Assembly (NCBI RefSeq): GCF_933775445.1
Contig: NC_065873.1
Location: forward strand, 6,200,001-6,264,000
Reading direction: 5' to 3'
From: Argentina anserina
Lineage: Eukaryota > Streptophyta > Magnoliopsida > Rosales > Rosaceae
DNA length: 64,000 nt
Positions 1 through 11,083 of the stretch are shown here, piece by piece. Under the pieces are notes generated by a model. The model did not search any database. It was not told the DNA's origin and saw only the letters and a program-made list of their open reading frames with translations. Numbering within the stretch: the first letter of the stretch is position 1; each line of letters opens with the position of its first letter. Made by a program: the position numbers and the translations under genes.

Positions 1-324
1 TGAAACTGAAATATTCATTCAAGCTCGATCGGTTTTAAACTTCTATTTTGCCTGGTTATACACTTATACCAGATGTGATATTTCAGATTGTAAAAAGAAA
101 GAAATATCTCTACGTACAAACCATGCATCATTATAAGGACCCAGCAAGTTCGCTAGGCCAGCTAGAGAGCTTGGAAGGTTGTTCAGGAAAGCACACATGC
201 ACTGAAGCAAGAACATCACTTATTCCCAGTACAAAGAGGCCTCTTGCTTGGAAGAGACTCAAAAACCAGAAGATGATGATGTAAATGAAGCATGGGGTTT
301 ACTGTACTCGTGAAAGTTTTGTAC
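1..324. repeat. Direct duplicate of 47209-47532, truncated by window edge
   Basis: This segment aligns nearly end to end with the one at 47.2 kb, with scattered substitutions and small indels. Similarity stops abruptly after the shared GTGAAAGTTTTGTAC, so that is one duplication breakpoint; the other lies left of the window. An open frame runs through both copies, but indels change its phase between them, so I do not call a gene. Confidence 0.8.
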
Positions 325-1275
325 TCTATTACTATCATCAACATCAAGAAGGGCTAAGAGCCTGAGAGTAGGTCCATTTACATGTGCATTTACATTTCAG
401 TTCCGCAAGCGAATAAACCTCAAGTTCTGTAATGTATTCCATAATCGAGAGAATAAATACTTCACATGCACAAGTGAAGGTACAGTGGCATTCAGTGTTT
501 AGACTACAACTGAGTGTCACTTAAACTTTATGGATAAAGCATTTGGAAGCTAATTCTAATACAACCTCTTTAAACCTTATTTGAATATATAAGCCATGAT
601 ATATATGATCTGCATAAATTTGGTTTGGATAAGTTAGCAATCCGTTCACGGGTGTGATTAAAGAATCTGCAATTCCTATGTAGTATATAATCGGACTTAC
701 AGTATGTTGTCTGATACAGTAGTTATGGTTCTTAGGAAGGGTAAATTTTGTACAGCAGTTATCCTAGTTTTTCTATTCCAAGACATAACTACAGTACAGG
801 CTGTACAGCTGGACTGTATAACAAATGCGGAGGTTTACCGCGCATAAGTCAAGCGTAAATTGTGAAAGTAACCTTAATTCTCAGTCTGAACCATACCCAC
901 TCCAAATGATACTACAACTAGTCAACTATACAAGATGGTTGAATAACAAGGCTATTTTGGCCTCTTCAGACTTGAACCAATAAGAACGGACAAAAGAATA
1001 ACAAGCACACACATTTTTATTATTAAAAAACGATTAATAGTAAATCATCAAGAGCTTATATCACCTAATACATGTTGTATCACTAATATTGCTGGTTCGC
1101 AGCTAAAAATTCAATTTGCCAAATTAGTATGAGTAGACACTAGATTTAGATTTTGCCCAAAAAAAAAAAGATGATTGAGAAATTAGAATATTGTATCACC
1201 TAGTAAACAGCCGTTGGCTTGCAACTACAATAACTGTAGTTTGCTCTATCCTCGGCTCTTTTCCGCACCAGTTTC
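325..1275. other. Intergenic, downstream of lipoyl synthase
   Basis: AT-rich sequence with no convincing coding region, RNA gene or repeat boundary. The part nearest the lipoyl synthase stop should hold its 3' UTR and polyadenylation signals. Confidence 0.6.
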
Positions 1276-4200
1276 TTAAACTATAGCTCCAGCACGTTCC
1301 CTCACCATTGTCTTAACAAATAGCTCCCCTGCCCTATACGAGGATCGAACCTGAAATAATGAACAAGATATTTCTTATCTATAAACTATGTTGACCAAAA
1401 ATAGGAAGTAAGAAAATAGAAAGTTGAAGTAGAGAGATCAGTAATCAATAAACTATGTTGAGATATGATCTATAACACACTGATCAGAACTAAACTCAAA
1501 TTGGCCAGATTACTGTGTTCATCCAAGAAAGGAAACAAATTAAAATCATCATACTCATATCTTACCAAGGGCCCACTCGCTACATAACGAAATCCAATGG
1601 ACTCCCCATATTCCTTCCAGTACTCGAATTTCTCAGGGGTGACATATTCTTTGACAGTTAAATGTAGTGGAGTTGGCTGCAGAAAATAAACAATTTCAAA
1701 TCTAATCTCTTGTGAATATGGCTTAATAGCCAATTAGCTAATAAATGTTTTGAGATAGGGTAATACAGAAAATTTAGGGAAGCAGATTGGTTAATTTTTA
1801 AAACCTAAAGTAGTAACTTTTTTGTAAGTGTAGCAAATTCGCTACTTTTGAAAACTTAGGGTAGCAAATTGACACAGGTGGAACCTAAGGTAGCAGATAG
1901 GTCATTATTGCCAACTATACTAGTTTCATGTGGATGATTGCCTCAGACCAGTGAAGTTTGTCGGTGATGGCAAATGTAAACAGCTGAAAGCTAAAAACAT
2001 ATAGCTGGAGCGTTACTAACCTGTAAATACTGTCCAAGTGTCAGTATATCTACATCTATAGCCCTTAAATCAGCCATGGCCTCTTTCAACTCATCATCTG
2101 ATTCTCCAAGGCCCAACATTATAGAAGTTTTTGTAGTCATCCCCTTCTTGCTTTGTTTTGCATGGTTTAGAACAGATAAGCTCTGCTTATACCTGCAGTG
2201 GTAATAACTTAATTTATTTAGAAGGACCAATCCAAATAAGCAGATCACTCAATATATCTTACAAGCCAAACAAATAGACATACACAGCTGATTTTTCATG
2301 TTGATTTTCAGGCGGTAGAAATGCATGAAATTTCATACTTTTGTAACTTTATAAGCTCAGAAAGGTTTAAGGTACAATGTGATAAACACATTCCATAATT
2401 TCGTGAATATAAGCACAGATAAATAGAGAGCAGGTGAAGATAGTTGATTGGGAAACCTGGTATGCTATTCTGCACACCAAGGTTCAAAGTAAAAAAGTGT
2501 GACTTAAGTCCAAAAAAAAATCGACGATTAAGAAGCAAGAATATGATTGGTACTATATACAGTGACATTTAGGCAACTCAATCACACAAATTTCTTCAAC
2601 TAGAGGAGTTCATCTATTAACTCCATGAATTGCCTGAACATGAATAGGAGACAATCAGATGCAAACCAGGTGAACAGGTTGAAAACCTCACTTACAGTTG
2701 ACATCAGTTGGAGCAGGTGTAAGTGAATGCAAATGTAGTGATGCTCTAACCTTAAGCAGTATGGATAAAGGGGTGTAAGCACTAAGCAAGAAAGACAAGT
2801 AATAGGGAAAAAAGAACCGGAAGAAGATGCTGACCCAGCGCGAGGGTCTCTGACAATTCGCTGAAGGCTTTTGACAGTCTCAATGTTGTGTGCAAAGACA
2901 TCAAGACCGCAGTGTAGCAAAGTGTCCACGGCAGTCAAGTCACCCCGAAAGTCAGAAGTTAAGCATTCAACCATAATGTCAGGCTTGAGATCCTGCAACA
3001 GAAATCTTTCTTGAGTAAAATGGAAAATAGAAACAATAGAGAATAGAGAGCAAGAGAGCGGGAGCATGCAAAGTGAAAGTGATGGAGAACCTTAAGGGCC
3101 TTGACAGTCTGGGCAAAATGCCCACTGCCACCGTCAGGCAAGTCATCACGATCAACACTTGTCAAAACAATATAATCGACACCCCAGCTGGCAACGGCCA
3201 TGGCGGTGTTGATGGGCTCCATTGGATTGGGAGGGGGAGGGGTTCGGCTGGTTTTGACAGCACAGAACCGACAGCCGCGAGTACAGGTGTCTCCCAAAAC
3301 CATGATGGTCGCAGTGGAAATGCCGTCACCACCTCCATTCCAACACTCGCCAATGTTCGGGCATTGGGCCTCCTCGCACACCGTCTTGAGATTCAAATGG
3401 GACAAGGTCTCCTTCACCTCCTCATACTTGATACCCTGCGGCGCTTTCTGCCTCAGCCACCCCGCCTTCTTCAAATTCGGGTCTCTCCCCGTGAAGGGCC
3501 CCACCACTGCCTCGCAGCGTATTCCTCCTGCTTTTATTTTAACCATTGGAGCTGGTATACAAGATCTTGACATCATCATCTTCCCTTGTTGGTCCTCCAA
3601 TTCCTAGAACTGATTTGAATGTTGGTTCAGTTGCGGGTTCTAACCAGTGGCAGAACCAAGAATCAGAAATGGATTGGGTTGCTTTTAAGTGCATATAAAT
3701 TTTTTGTTTGAGAGTTATAACTCAGAAGAAGGCTCAACCTCACGCCTTTACTATGATCCTTGAAAACTTACAAACATGGGGAAACAAAACCAATACCTAA
3801 TATATTAATTAAAACCGATATGAATTATGCACAAAAATTCCAGGAAGCCATAAACAAACTTGAAAAAAGAAAGGTATACATATGCATAAAGAAAATACAC
3901 AATTTCAAAATTTCACTGTATATTTTAAATTCAGGTAACTGCATAACTTCTTTTAAGCAGACCAGACCTCACGGAGGAGATCAAACCTTGCATTCATGCA
4001 GGTGTCACCTGTTTGCTCATGTTTTCCATATCCGTTCCATTAACTCATTGAAGGCAAATACTAATTAGTACCAGTGCCATTTACATTTATAAAGTGAGGA
4101 ACACAGAGCTAAACCAATATAATATTAGCAAGTGGATTCCTAAAAATACTAATTAGCCAAAAATAAAATAAAGGGTGTATATCACAGGAAGAAGCTTATT

Positions 4201-5047
4201 TTGTTGCTGTTGTAGCTTTGTTTTTAATTAAGATTGAATTAGTAAGCAAAAAAGAACAACTGGTCTACAGAGACACATCAGACCCTTATTTCCAGGAAAA
4301 ACAGAAACACAAACAAAAACACGACAACTCAAGCTACCTAGAAAACTAATTGTTTCTGAAATATTTAGCCCGATGATATAATAGTGTGTTATCCTTATGT
4401 CTACTACCAATTGAATCTTATGTGCTTAGCCAAATGAAAAAAAATAAATAAACGATATAGGAATAGCTACCTAATATCCCATTCAATTGATTGCAAACAT
4501 AACAATATTAGGTTAGTGGTGAGGCTTAGTTCTATTGAACTCTAATACAATTACTTGGTCAAGCTTAGGCAAGCTTCTACTTTCTAGAAATCAAAATGTG
4601 TTGGAGTTATATGCAGTTTTCTTTAACTAAATGAGTCTGAGTTAAAAACCTTACTTATGAAATATTGTAATGCTTGTTTGGGAGATCCAAACCCGTTCAA
4701 CCTTTAATCCATTCAGAGTAGACTAAAACATTTAGGAATGACATCACTACGATAAAGACAGCTCATGAATCACCTGAAGTGAGTTAAACTGTTTGATAGG
4801 GACTCGAAGCAGATGATTTCTATGACATAAGCAGTTTAAACAAATCTATGTATTAAAGCCAATAAGCAGTTTAAGCCTTTCTATGTGTTAAAGCCAATAA
4901 ACCACTTGGCTCTTGCACTCCACGCAAAGAGTAGGTGCCAGTGTTAATGATGATCAACTAGAACATCATTCTGTAACTTTTTAACTTTGCTATCATCCGT
5001 GATTGCCATTCATTCAAAGTGAATTGAGATAATTGAAGTCTAATCAG

Positions 5048-5082
<35 letters not shown>

Positions 5083-5507
5083 AAATATTAGAAATCAAGA
5101 CTGAAACTTTAGCCAAATTCCCCAACCCAGAAACAAAAGCTCAGAATAAGTTCAATCAACTCTCCTAACCCAATTCAATAGAGACAAGTAACTGGACCCA
5201 ATAGCTGAGTTCGGGCTGCAAAGCTATTGCGGCACATATCAACTTCAATATCCCATTTGCATTGCAATGATTCCACAAATATTTGGGTACTGAAGTTTTC
5301 AAATATATCAAATCCTAATTCGGACTATGTCTAAATAAATTTCCGTTTTCAAAGCAGACAATAGATCAAAAACCAAACCTCAAAACCTAAAAAAGAAACA
5401 GTAAGAAGATGGACAGAGAAACAGACCAGTTTATAGGCGATGGAGTCGGCTTTCTGTTTGGAGGCTCTTGGATTTTGGGAGGGAGAAATGATAAGAAGAG
5501 GCTCCAT
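1276..5507 (-). CDS. LIP1P: Lipoyl synthase, chloroplastic (plastidial radical-SAM LipA type)
   Basis: Inserts two sulfurs into octanoyl groups on lipoyl domains, probably of plastid pyruvate dehydrogenase. Six exons join in frame to 369 aa: 5507-5427, 3603-3091, 2992-2835, 2192-2021, 1676-1566, 1350-1276, all with GT/AG borders. Motifs seen: GPFTGRDPN typical of the plastid form, the auxiliary cluster [12 protein letters not shown], the radical-[11 protein letters not shown] (CX3CX2C), [21 protein letters not shown], and [12 protein letters not shown]; the C-terminus reads [12 protein letters not shown] and ends at TAA. The intron between exons 1 and 2 is 1.8 kb. Exon 1 (27 aa from MEPLL) was placed by its good initiator context and by giving the family-like Glu-Leu-Glu junction before the core. 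An ATG 10 bases upstream (5517) opens a different frame that stops inside exon 1. No lesion seen; the transit-peptide assignment is inference. Confidence 0.93.
5050..5078. repeat. (CA)n microsatellite
   Basis: Uninterrupted CA dinucleotide run in the long first intron of lipoyl synthase, upstream of exon 2 on the minus strand. Confidence 0.95.
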
Positions 5508-5517
5508 GGTTACCCAT

Positions 5518-5830
5518 GGTGGTCGGCCTTTGAAATATCCGCCATTTCTTGTTTGGTTGGTGACTGCTGTTAACTAACTATTTTTACCACACTTTTCCAT
5601 GTAATTTCTTCCAAAAAAAAAACAGTGTTACTTGTGGACGCAATCTTGCATATGTTGTTGAACAGCGTCACTTGCGGTCTCTGTTGGTTTAGTTCAGCTT
5701 TTGGATTCTTCCAAACTAATTGGATTGCGATATGAATTATTGTCATTTGTTCAAGATCTCTTATCCGCACCACTCATCCATAATTGGTGTATGATATGAG
5801 AGACCGATCATATTGCAGGGAAAACTGACG
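5518..5830. promoter_or_regulatory. Divergent intergenic spacer, shared 5' region
   Basis: About 310 bp separates the first ATG of lipoyl synthase (minus strand) from the ATG of the carboxypeptidase-like gene (plus strand), so both promoters and 5' UTRs must fit here unless there are upstream non-coding exons. I see no clear TATA box for either gene. The call rests on position alone. Confidence 0.5.
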
Positions 5831-8800
5831 ATGACATTGATGGGTTCCTCAAACACCATCGTTTACGTTGGATTCTTGCTCTGCCATGCTTTTGTTCTAC
5901 TGCTGCTTACTTCCAACTTTGCTCTTGCACAGTCCATCATCAAGAACTTGCCAGCCTTCCATGGTGACCTCCCTTTCAAGCTTGAAACTGGGTAAGCTGC
6001 AGGACTGATCATCTTGATCCCAATACATATATAATTAGGTTCTGTTTTAGTGAACTGGGTGATTTAACAATGATCTGGGTATGTTTAATTAATGATTCAA
6101 GGTATGTGGGCGTGGGAGACTCGGAAGAGGTGCAGCTGTTTTACTACTTTGTTGAATCAGAAAGGAGTCCAGAAAATGATCCTCTGCTCATTTGGTTGAC
6201 AGGAGGACCTCGATGCTCTTCGTTTTATGGCCTCATCTATGAAATTGGTAAACCCTTTTTCTATTTTTGATTTCTGATAATCCGAAGGTATATATAGTTT
6301 GTACATGCGAGTGATCATTTATGCACTAAGTTTTATATAACTTTAGATTTTGGGAGACTGGGAGCTGGTTAATTTCGATTAGAAGAGATGCTTACTGATT
6401 TTTCAGTATATACCAGATTCCTGTACCTTCAAGAAAATGGAAAGATTACATCAAGAATTAATGGACGTGATTTCATGAAACCAATTTGTGCTATCTATAT
6501 AAATTTTTTACTTCATTGCTCACAGGAAACACTGGCTAAAGTAGAAGGCGAAATAGTAAGTAGGATTGTGAATATACTGAAGCCTAATTATTGACAATTA
6601 CTCTCTTTTATAGAGCATATGACTATGAAGATAAAGAGACATTCATTCTTAGCTGAAATATTGATGTTTATTAGGTAACAATGGCATTACCCAGACTTTA
6701 GGATGCTTGGTCTAATATGAAAACTGGAGCTTATAACTTTCTGTAATCAATCACTACAGGTCCAATGTCTTTTAAACTTACAAATTTATCGACTGATCCA
6801 TTAACACTTGTTCCGAATCCAAACTCATGGAACAAGGTAAATTTCTATATATGAATTTTTTAAGTTTCTTACTGAAGATTCATGAAATTTTTTATGGCTA
6901 TTGTGATACTAGTATTGAAAGTGGTCCCTTGAGATTGCAGGTAGCAAACATAATTTTCATAGATGCCCCTGCTGGCACCGGTTACTCCTACTCCACAACT
7001 TCTCATGGGTTAATCTCTAGTGATACGTTACATTCAACCAGGATTTATGAGTTTATACTAAAGGTAGGTGATGATTTGAGACAGTAAAGTTTTGGTTAAT
7101 TCAGAAGATGTAAAACCTTCTATGTTTAATTCAAAAGTAAAGAAGTAGTTACTTTAGATTAGTCAAATTATGCTACATACTCAACCAGAGTAATGCGGCA
7201 TAAACTTTTTTATGTTTTATCTCAGCTCTATCACCTAATATATGGTGTTGGGAACAGAGTTTGTGTTTGTAGCATTACTCTTTTCTCTCATTATGATCTG
7301 ATTTTCCTTTCTTTCTTTCTTTTTTTTGTGATTTATTCAGTGGATTACTACTCATCCCAAGTTTCTTGCAAATCCATTTTATGTTGCTGGTGATTCATAC
7401 TCTGGCAAAATTGTTCCAATCATTGCCAAGCAGATAGCTGATGGTAACTTGTATATGAGATTCATTCTAATTTCGAATACTTTCCCGTGGAGATACTGAG
7501 AGTGCGCGCACACACGCGCACACACACACAATAGAGGATTAAAAGGAATCTATTCATTGGGCGTGGGGCTGAGCCTCCCAGCTAGGCTGGGTTCCAAACC
7601 CCGTTTCAAAAAAGAAAAGAAAAAGGAATCTATTCATAAAAATGCATGTACATGAAGTTGTCTAAATTGCAACTCAAATACTGTTATTCACCTTTTTGTT
7701 TGTTTGTTATATTGTTGTAGGTGTTGAAGATGAAAGTGAGCCACATTTGAACCTCAAAGTACTTCAATTGGCTCAGAACACATTACCTTATAAATTATAA
7801 TAGATTTAGAGTTCAAGAAATTATGCTGGAATTTACCTTTTGTTCATTGAATTTAGGGATACATTATTGGCAATCCAGTTGCAAATGGACAGCAGGATGT
7901 TAATTCGAGAATTGTGTACGCTCATCAGCTGGGACTTATATCAGATAGAATATATCAGGTACATGGCCTATTTTCTTATTCGGGTATCAGATTTCCTAGC
8001 CCACATTAAGAATAAGTAGTCTGATCATGAAGCCTTTTGATATAAATTAGTAGTTCTTTTTTTGTTTTTCATGTTTGCTTATGAAGCAAATCTTGGTAGA
8101 TGACACAGGCACGCGCACACACACTTGTTTTTGCAGAGGGCCAAATGCAGATGAGTTCTTTTGTGTATATAACTGTTTTAATGTTATAAAGGTTAACTTC
8201 ATTCTCTTACTCCAGGCAGCTAATAAGAATTGCAAGGGCGAATATGTAGATTTAGATCCAAACAATCAACTGTGCCTAGACAGCCTTCAAGCGATTGATG
8301 AGGTAAAGGGCTCATCACTTTTCTATCATTCATATTATGGCAGTAGCGATATACTTTAGTAGATTATATGGATCTTTTCTTCTTTATCTGTTGATACATG
8401 CATGGTTTTTAATTGTTCATATGTATACCGTGCGATGTATTGTGACAATAGGAGAACCAGATTAGATTTCTGGTTCGCAGTGTATCATAAATACCCAGCA
8501 GAATCAGATCTTCTTTAGGAAATGCAAAACTTAATCACTCAGTACAATTTGAATTGTTCATGAGGACATCCAGATTCAAAGTTGGAGCATCTACACCATT
8601 CAAAAGAGCATTTGCTTCAAAGCCATAACTAGCTAGCTATGAGCCACCATGTTGGCTAGTCTTGGAGCAAAGGTCACAATGATCTCTGTCTGTGCAGAAA
8701 CAGATCTTTGAAATATAATTAGATACAACAAGTGTAGTTATCTCAAATTCCTATATTCAAAAGATTCCCTTTATTTTCTCAATTAAGAAAATAAATTCAT

Positions 8801-8956
8801 TTTAAATGGACCCATGCATATTGTACTTGGATTTGACAAGGTTGCTGTATTGAATATGCAGTGCATTGGGAGAATTGATAAAGAACATATATTGGCACCA
8901 TTTTGAATGGTGTAGATGCTTAGACTTTTCATTTCCTATGGTACAAATGTGTAGGG

Positions 8957-9034
<78 letters not shown>

Positions 9035-10037
9035 AAAACTAATGATAATTCATCCTGAAAAGAGTTTTATATCTAAGTTTTAGACATCAGATTAGTTACA
9101 GAGATGAAATTCATCAATCACAAACACCTAGCAAATGAAGAACTGTCACACAATGATGATAAACAAGCTTTGCTGGCTTTGTAGGAAGATAAGATTCGGT
9201 ATTCCGTTCTTTGGCAAAATGATATAAATGTTCGCAAAGCTCTTAACATTCGGGAGGTATGTTCTCGCTACCTTTATATTGACTGAAACTATTACACTCT
9301 AGCTTGACATCTGAACGGAGACACTCAACTGTTTTAATCAGGGAACAAAAGGGCAATGGACAAAATGCAATAAAACCACTCCTTACACATTTGACATTCC
9401 AAGTAATATCGAGTATCATCGTAATCTCAGCCAAAAGTCCCTTCGTGCTATAATCTACAGGTATTGTTGCTTTCAATTTTAAACTTCAGTTTCAATTCTC
9501 ACATTGGCTACTGGCGCTAGTAATGGAGTTTGCTACTAGTTAACCTCATATAGACAATAATGGGCAGCCTTTAATTGTTTCCTAATTCAATTTTTTTTGG
9601 CTTGTGTAGTGGTGATCATGACATGAGCGTTCCATATATAAGTACTCTAGCATGGATAGAATCCATGAACTTTACAATCGAAGAGGATTGGAGACCATGG
9701 TTCTCTAATGATCAAGTTGCAGGGTTTGTATCAATCTCGGTTATACTTGTTTTGTTGGCCTTTTAAGATTTAGAATATGAAAAGAAGAGTTAATAAATTT
9801 GTTTTGCAGGTATACACTTTACTATTCGAATAAAGAGTGGTATAATTTGACCTATGCGACTATAAAGGCATGGAAAAAAAAAACCATCTGATTTTCTTCT
9901 CTCTTTCAATTTAAAAACATCTTACATCTTATTCTGCTTCTGCAATTTTGTAGGGAGGAGGACATACAGCTCCAGAATACAATCCCAAGGAATGTTTTGA
10001 TATGATTAGCCGGTGGCTAGCGCATATGCCTTTGTAA
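5831..10037 (+). CDS. Serine carboxypeptidase-like gene (SCPL, acyltransferase-type clade), probably inactivated
   Basis: SCPL proteins are secretory or vacuolar S10 hydrolases; this clade includes glucose-ester acyltransferases. Inferred exons: 5831-5991, 6102-6247, 6760-6836, 6941-7063, 7341-7443, 7721-7758, 7857-7958, 8216-8302, 8862-8900 (damaged), 9185-9256, 9342-9460, 9610-9723, 9811-9867, 9954-10037. Exon 1 encodes a hydrophobic signal peptide ([14 protein letters not shown]) ending near ALAQS. The triad is present: Ser in GDSYSG (exon 5), Asp in SGDHD (exon 12), His in GGGHTAPEY (exon 14). Lesions: the oxyanion motif GGPGCSS reads GGPRCSS; exon 9 runs [14 protein letters not shown] into TGA at 8904; exon 13 seems to use a GC donor. 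Skipping exon 9 keeps the frame (exon 8 ends and exon 10 begins in phase 0), so a shortened product is possible. The acyltransferase substrate cannot be told. Confidence 0.82.
7541..7637 (+). mobile_element. SINE-like relic with 17-bp target-site duplication
   Basis: The 17-mer AAAAGGAATCTATTCAT occurs exactly at 7541-7557 and 7621-7637. Between the copies are 63 bp (7558-7620) containing GGTTCCAAACC, one base from the pol III box B consensus GGTTCGANNCC, followed by an A-rich tail. A long TSD, tRNA-like box B and A-tail fit a short or 5'-truncated SINE. It lies in the carboxypeptidase-like intron after exon 5. A full box A is not evident. Confidence 0.72.
8587..8919. repeat. 19-bp perfect inverted repeat bracketing exon 9 of the SCPL gene
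   Basis: GCATCTACACCATTCAAAA at 8587-8605 is exactly the reverse complement of 8901-8919. The right arm begins right after the last exon-9 codon that matches the family (Pro of HILAP) and contains the in-frame TGA at 8904. It resembles MITE termini, but a clear TSD was not found. Confidence 0.75.
8961..9030. repeat. (TC)35 microsatellite
   Basis: Uninterrupted TC run of 70 bp in the SCPL intron before exon 10. The minus-strand Arg-Glu open frame across it is an artefact of the repeat. Confidence 0.97.
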
Positions 10038-10414
10038 TCTATTCAGTGACTAATAATTTCGACGATGTGATTTGATGACATTTACTGTACATTCCGTAAG
10101 TCTGTACGTGTATCTGCAGGTGTTCATAGATTGTATTCGATAACGTCATCATGGCGTCCAAAGTCAAAACAAGCATTTTTATCTTTTTTATATTCTTTCT
10201 TCTTTTTTCAGAAGTGAGAAAATTGATAGATCCATTCAAATCTGTCACTTAGCCTGGTTATCATTATTTCATAGCTGATCAATAGGTTTTATATTTGATG
10301 CTACACCTTAAGCAAATATTTTCCGTATTCTCATCTGGAAGTTAGTAATTTCCGCTTAATTAAGAGTAGATTGTGTTCCAAGACACGGGTTGATAGGACT
10401 TGGATCTTGGAGTA
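10038..10414. other. Intergenic, SCPL 3' flank
   Basis: No coding signal. It should contain the SCPL 3' UTR. It ends at the Copia-1 target site GTTTC (10415-10419). Confidence 0.5.
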
Positions 10415-10419
10415 GTTTC

Positions 10420-10923
10420 TGTTAGATCAATTTTGGACATATCACATATTATATGATTATCATGTTTAATGTCATAATCTATTTTTACATGGAAACAAAG
10501 ATAGTATCAAATCTAGTTCCTAATGATTTCGTGTATTATATTATTATGGTAAGGAATCCTAATTTAAGTCTAGAAGCAAGACTACAAATCAGTATTGAAT
10601 CAGGAATCTAAATAAGATGACTTAACTTACATGATGTCTTTAATAGAATGACTCTTAAGGGTTAAAGATTCTCTATATATAGATGGTAAACGTCCCTGTT
10701 ATCACTACGAGTTATTTGCGTGAGTTTCTGTCCATTGAGAAAGCAGAGAGTAGTGACTTACAGAAGACCTTGCCTAACACCTTGTGACTTCGGATCAAGG
10801 CACAATAGATCACGGTGTCGTCGTTCATGAAGATGGTAAGTTAATCTCATTCACTAAGTTAACGATTAGTTGTTATGTATATGATCTTTGGTTTTGTACT
10901 CAGATCATGTAATTTAATTTACA
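10420..10923 (+). repeat. Copia-1 5' LTR
   Basis: 504 bp, TG...CA ends, followed two bases later by the tRNA-Met primer-binding site. It contains a TATATATAG promoter-like stretch mid-LTR. Confidence 0.93.
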
Positions 10924-11020
10924 TATGGTATCAGAGCAATTATGAGCACAAAATTTTTCAGTTTTGCATAACTAAAAATCGGTTTTAGATTTTAATAAAA
11001 AAAAAAAAAGATGTACTTGA

Positions 11021-11083
11021 TGGTCGCGAGCGTCACTGAGGATCGCGAGCGTCACTAAGGATCGCGAGCGTTACTGCTGAGGA
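11021..11083 (+). repeat. Copia-1 leader minisatellite (about 3 units of 20 bp)
   Basis: Tandem units around GGATCGCGAGCGTCACT in the untranslated leader. Copia-2 carries the same motif with six or more units. Confidence 0.8.

Noticed and set aside
48..284. 78-codon open frame at the left edge, with a similar frame at 47278-47490
   Set aside because: The duplicate copies differ by frame-shifting indels and the reading phase is not kept, so the shared sequence does not behave like a protein gene. I also found no hairpin with a recognised plant miRNA.
3073..3607. Plus-strand open frames of 165 and 135 codons
   Set aside because: They are antisense shadows of lipoyl synthase exon 2.
3630..3700. 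CAGTGGCAGAACCAAGAATC, similar to termini of some plant DNA transposons
   Set aside because: I could not find the opposite terminus or a target duplication in the intron.
8802..9032. Minus-strand Arg-Glu repeat protein
   Set aside because: Produced entirely by the (TC)35 microsatellite.
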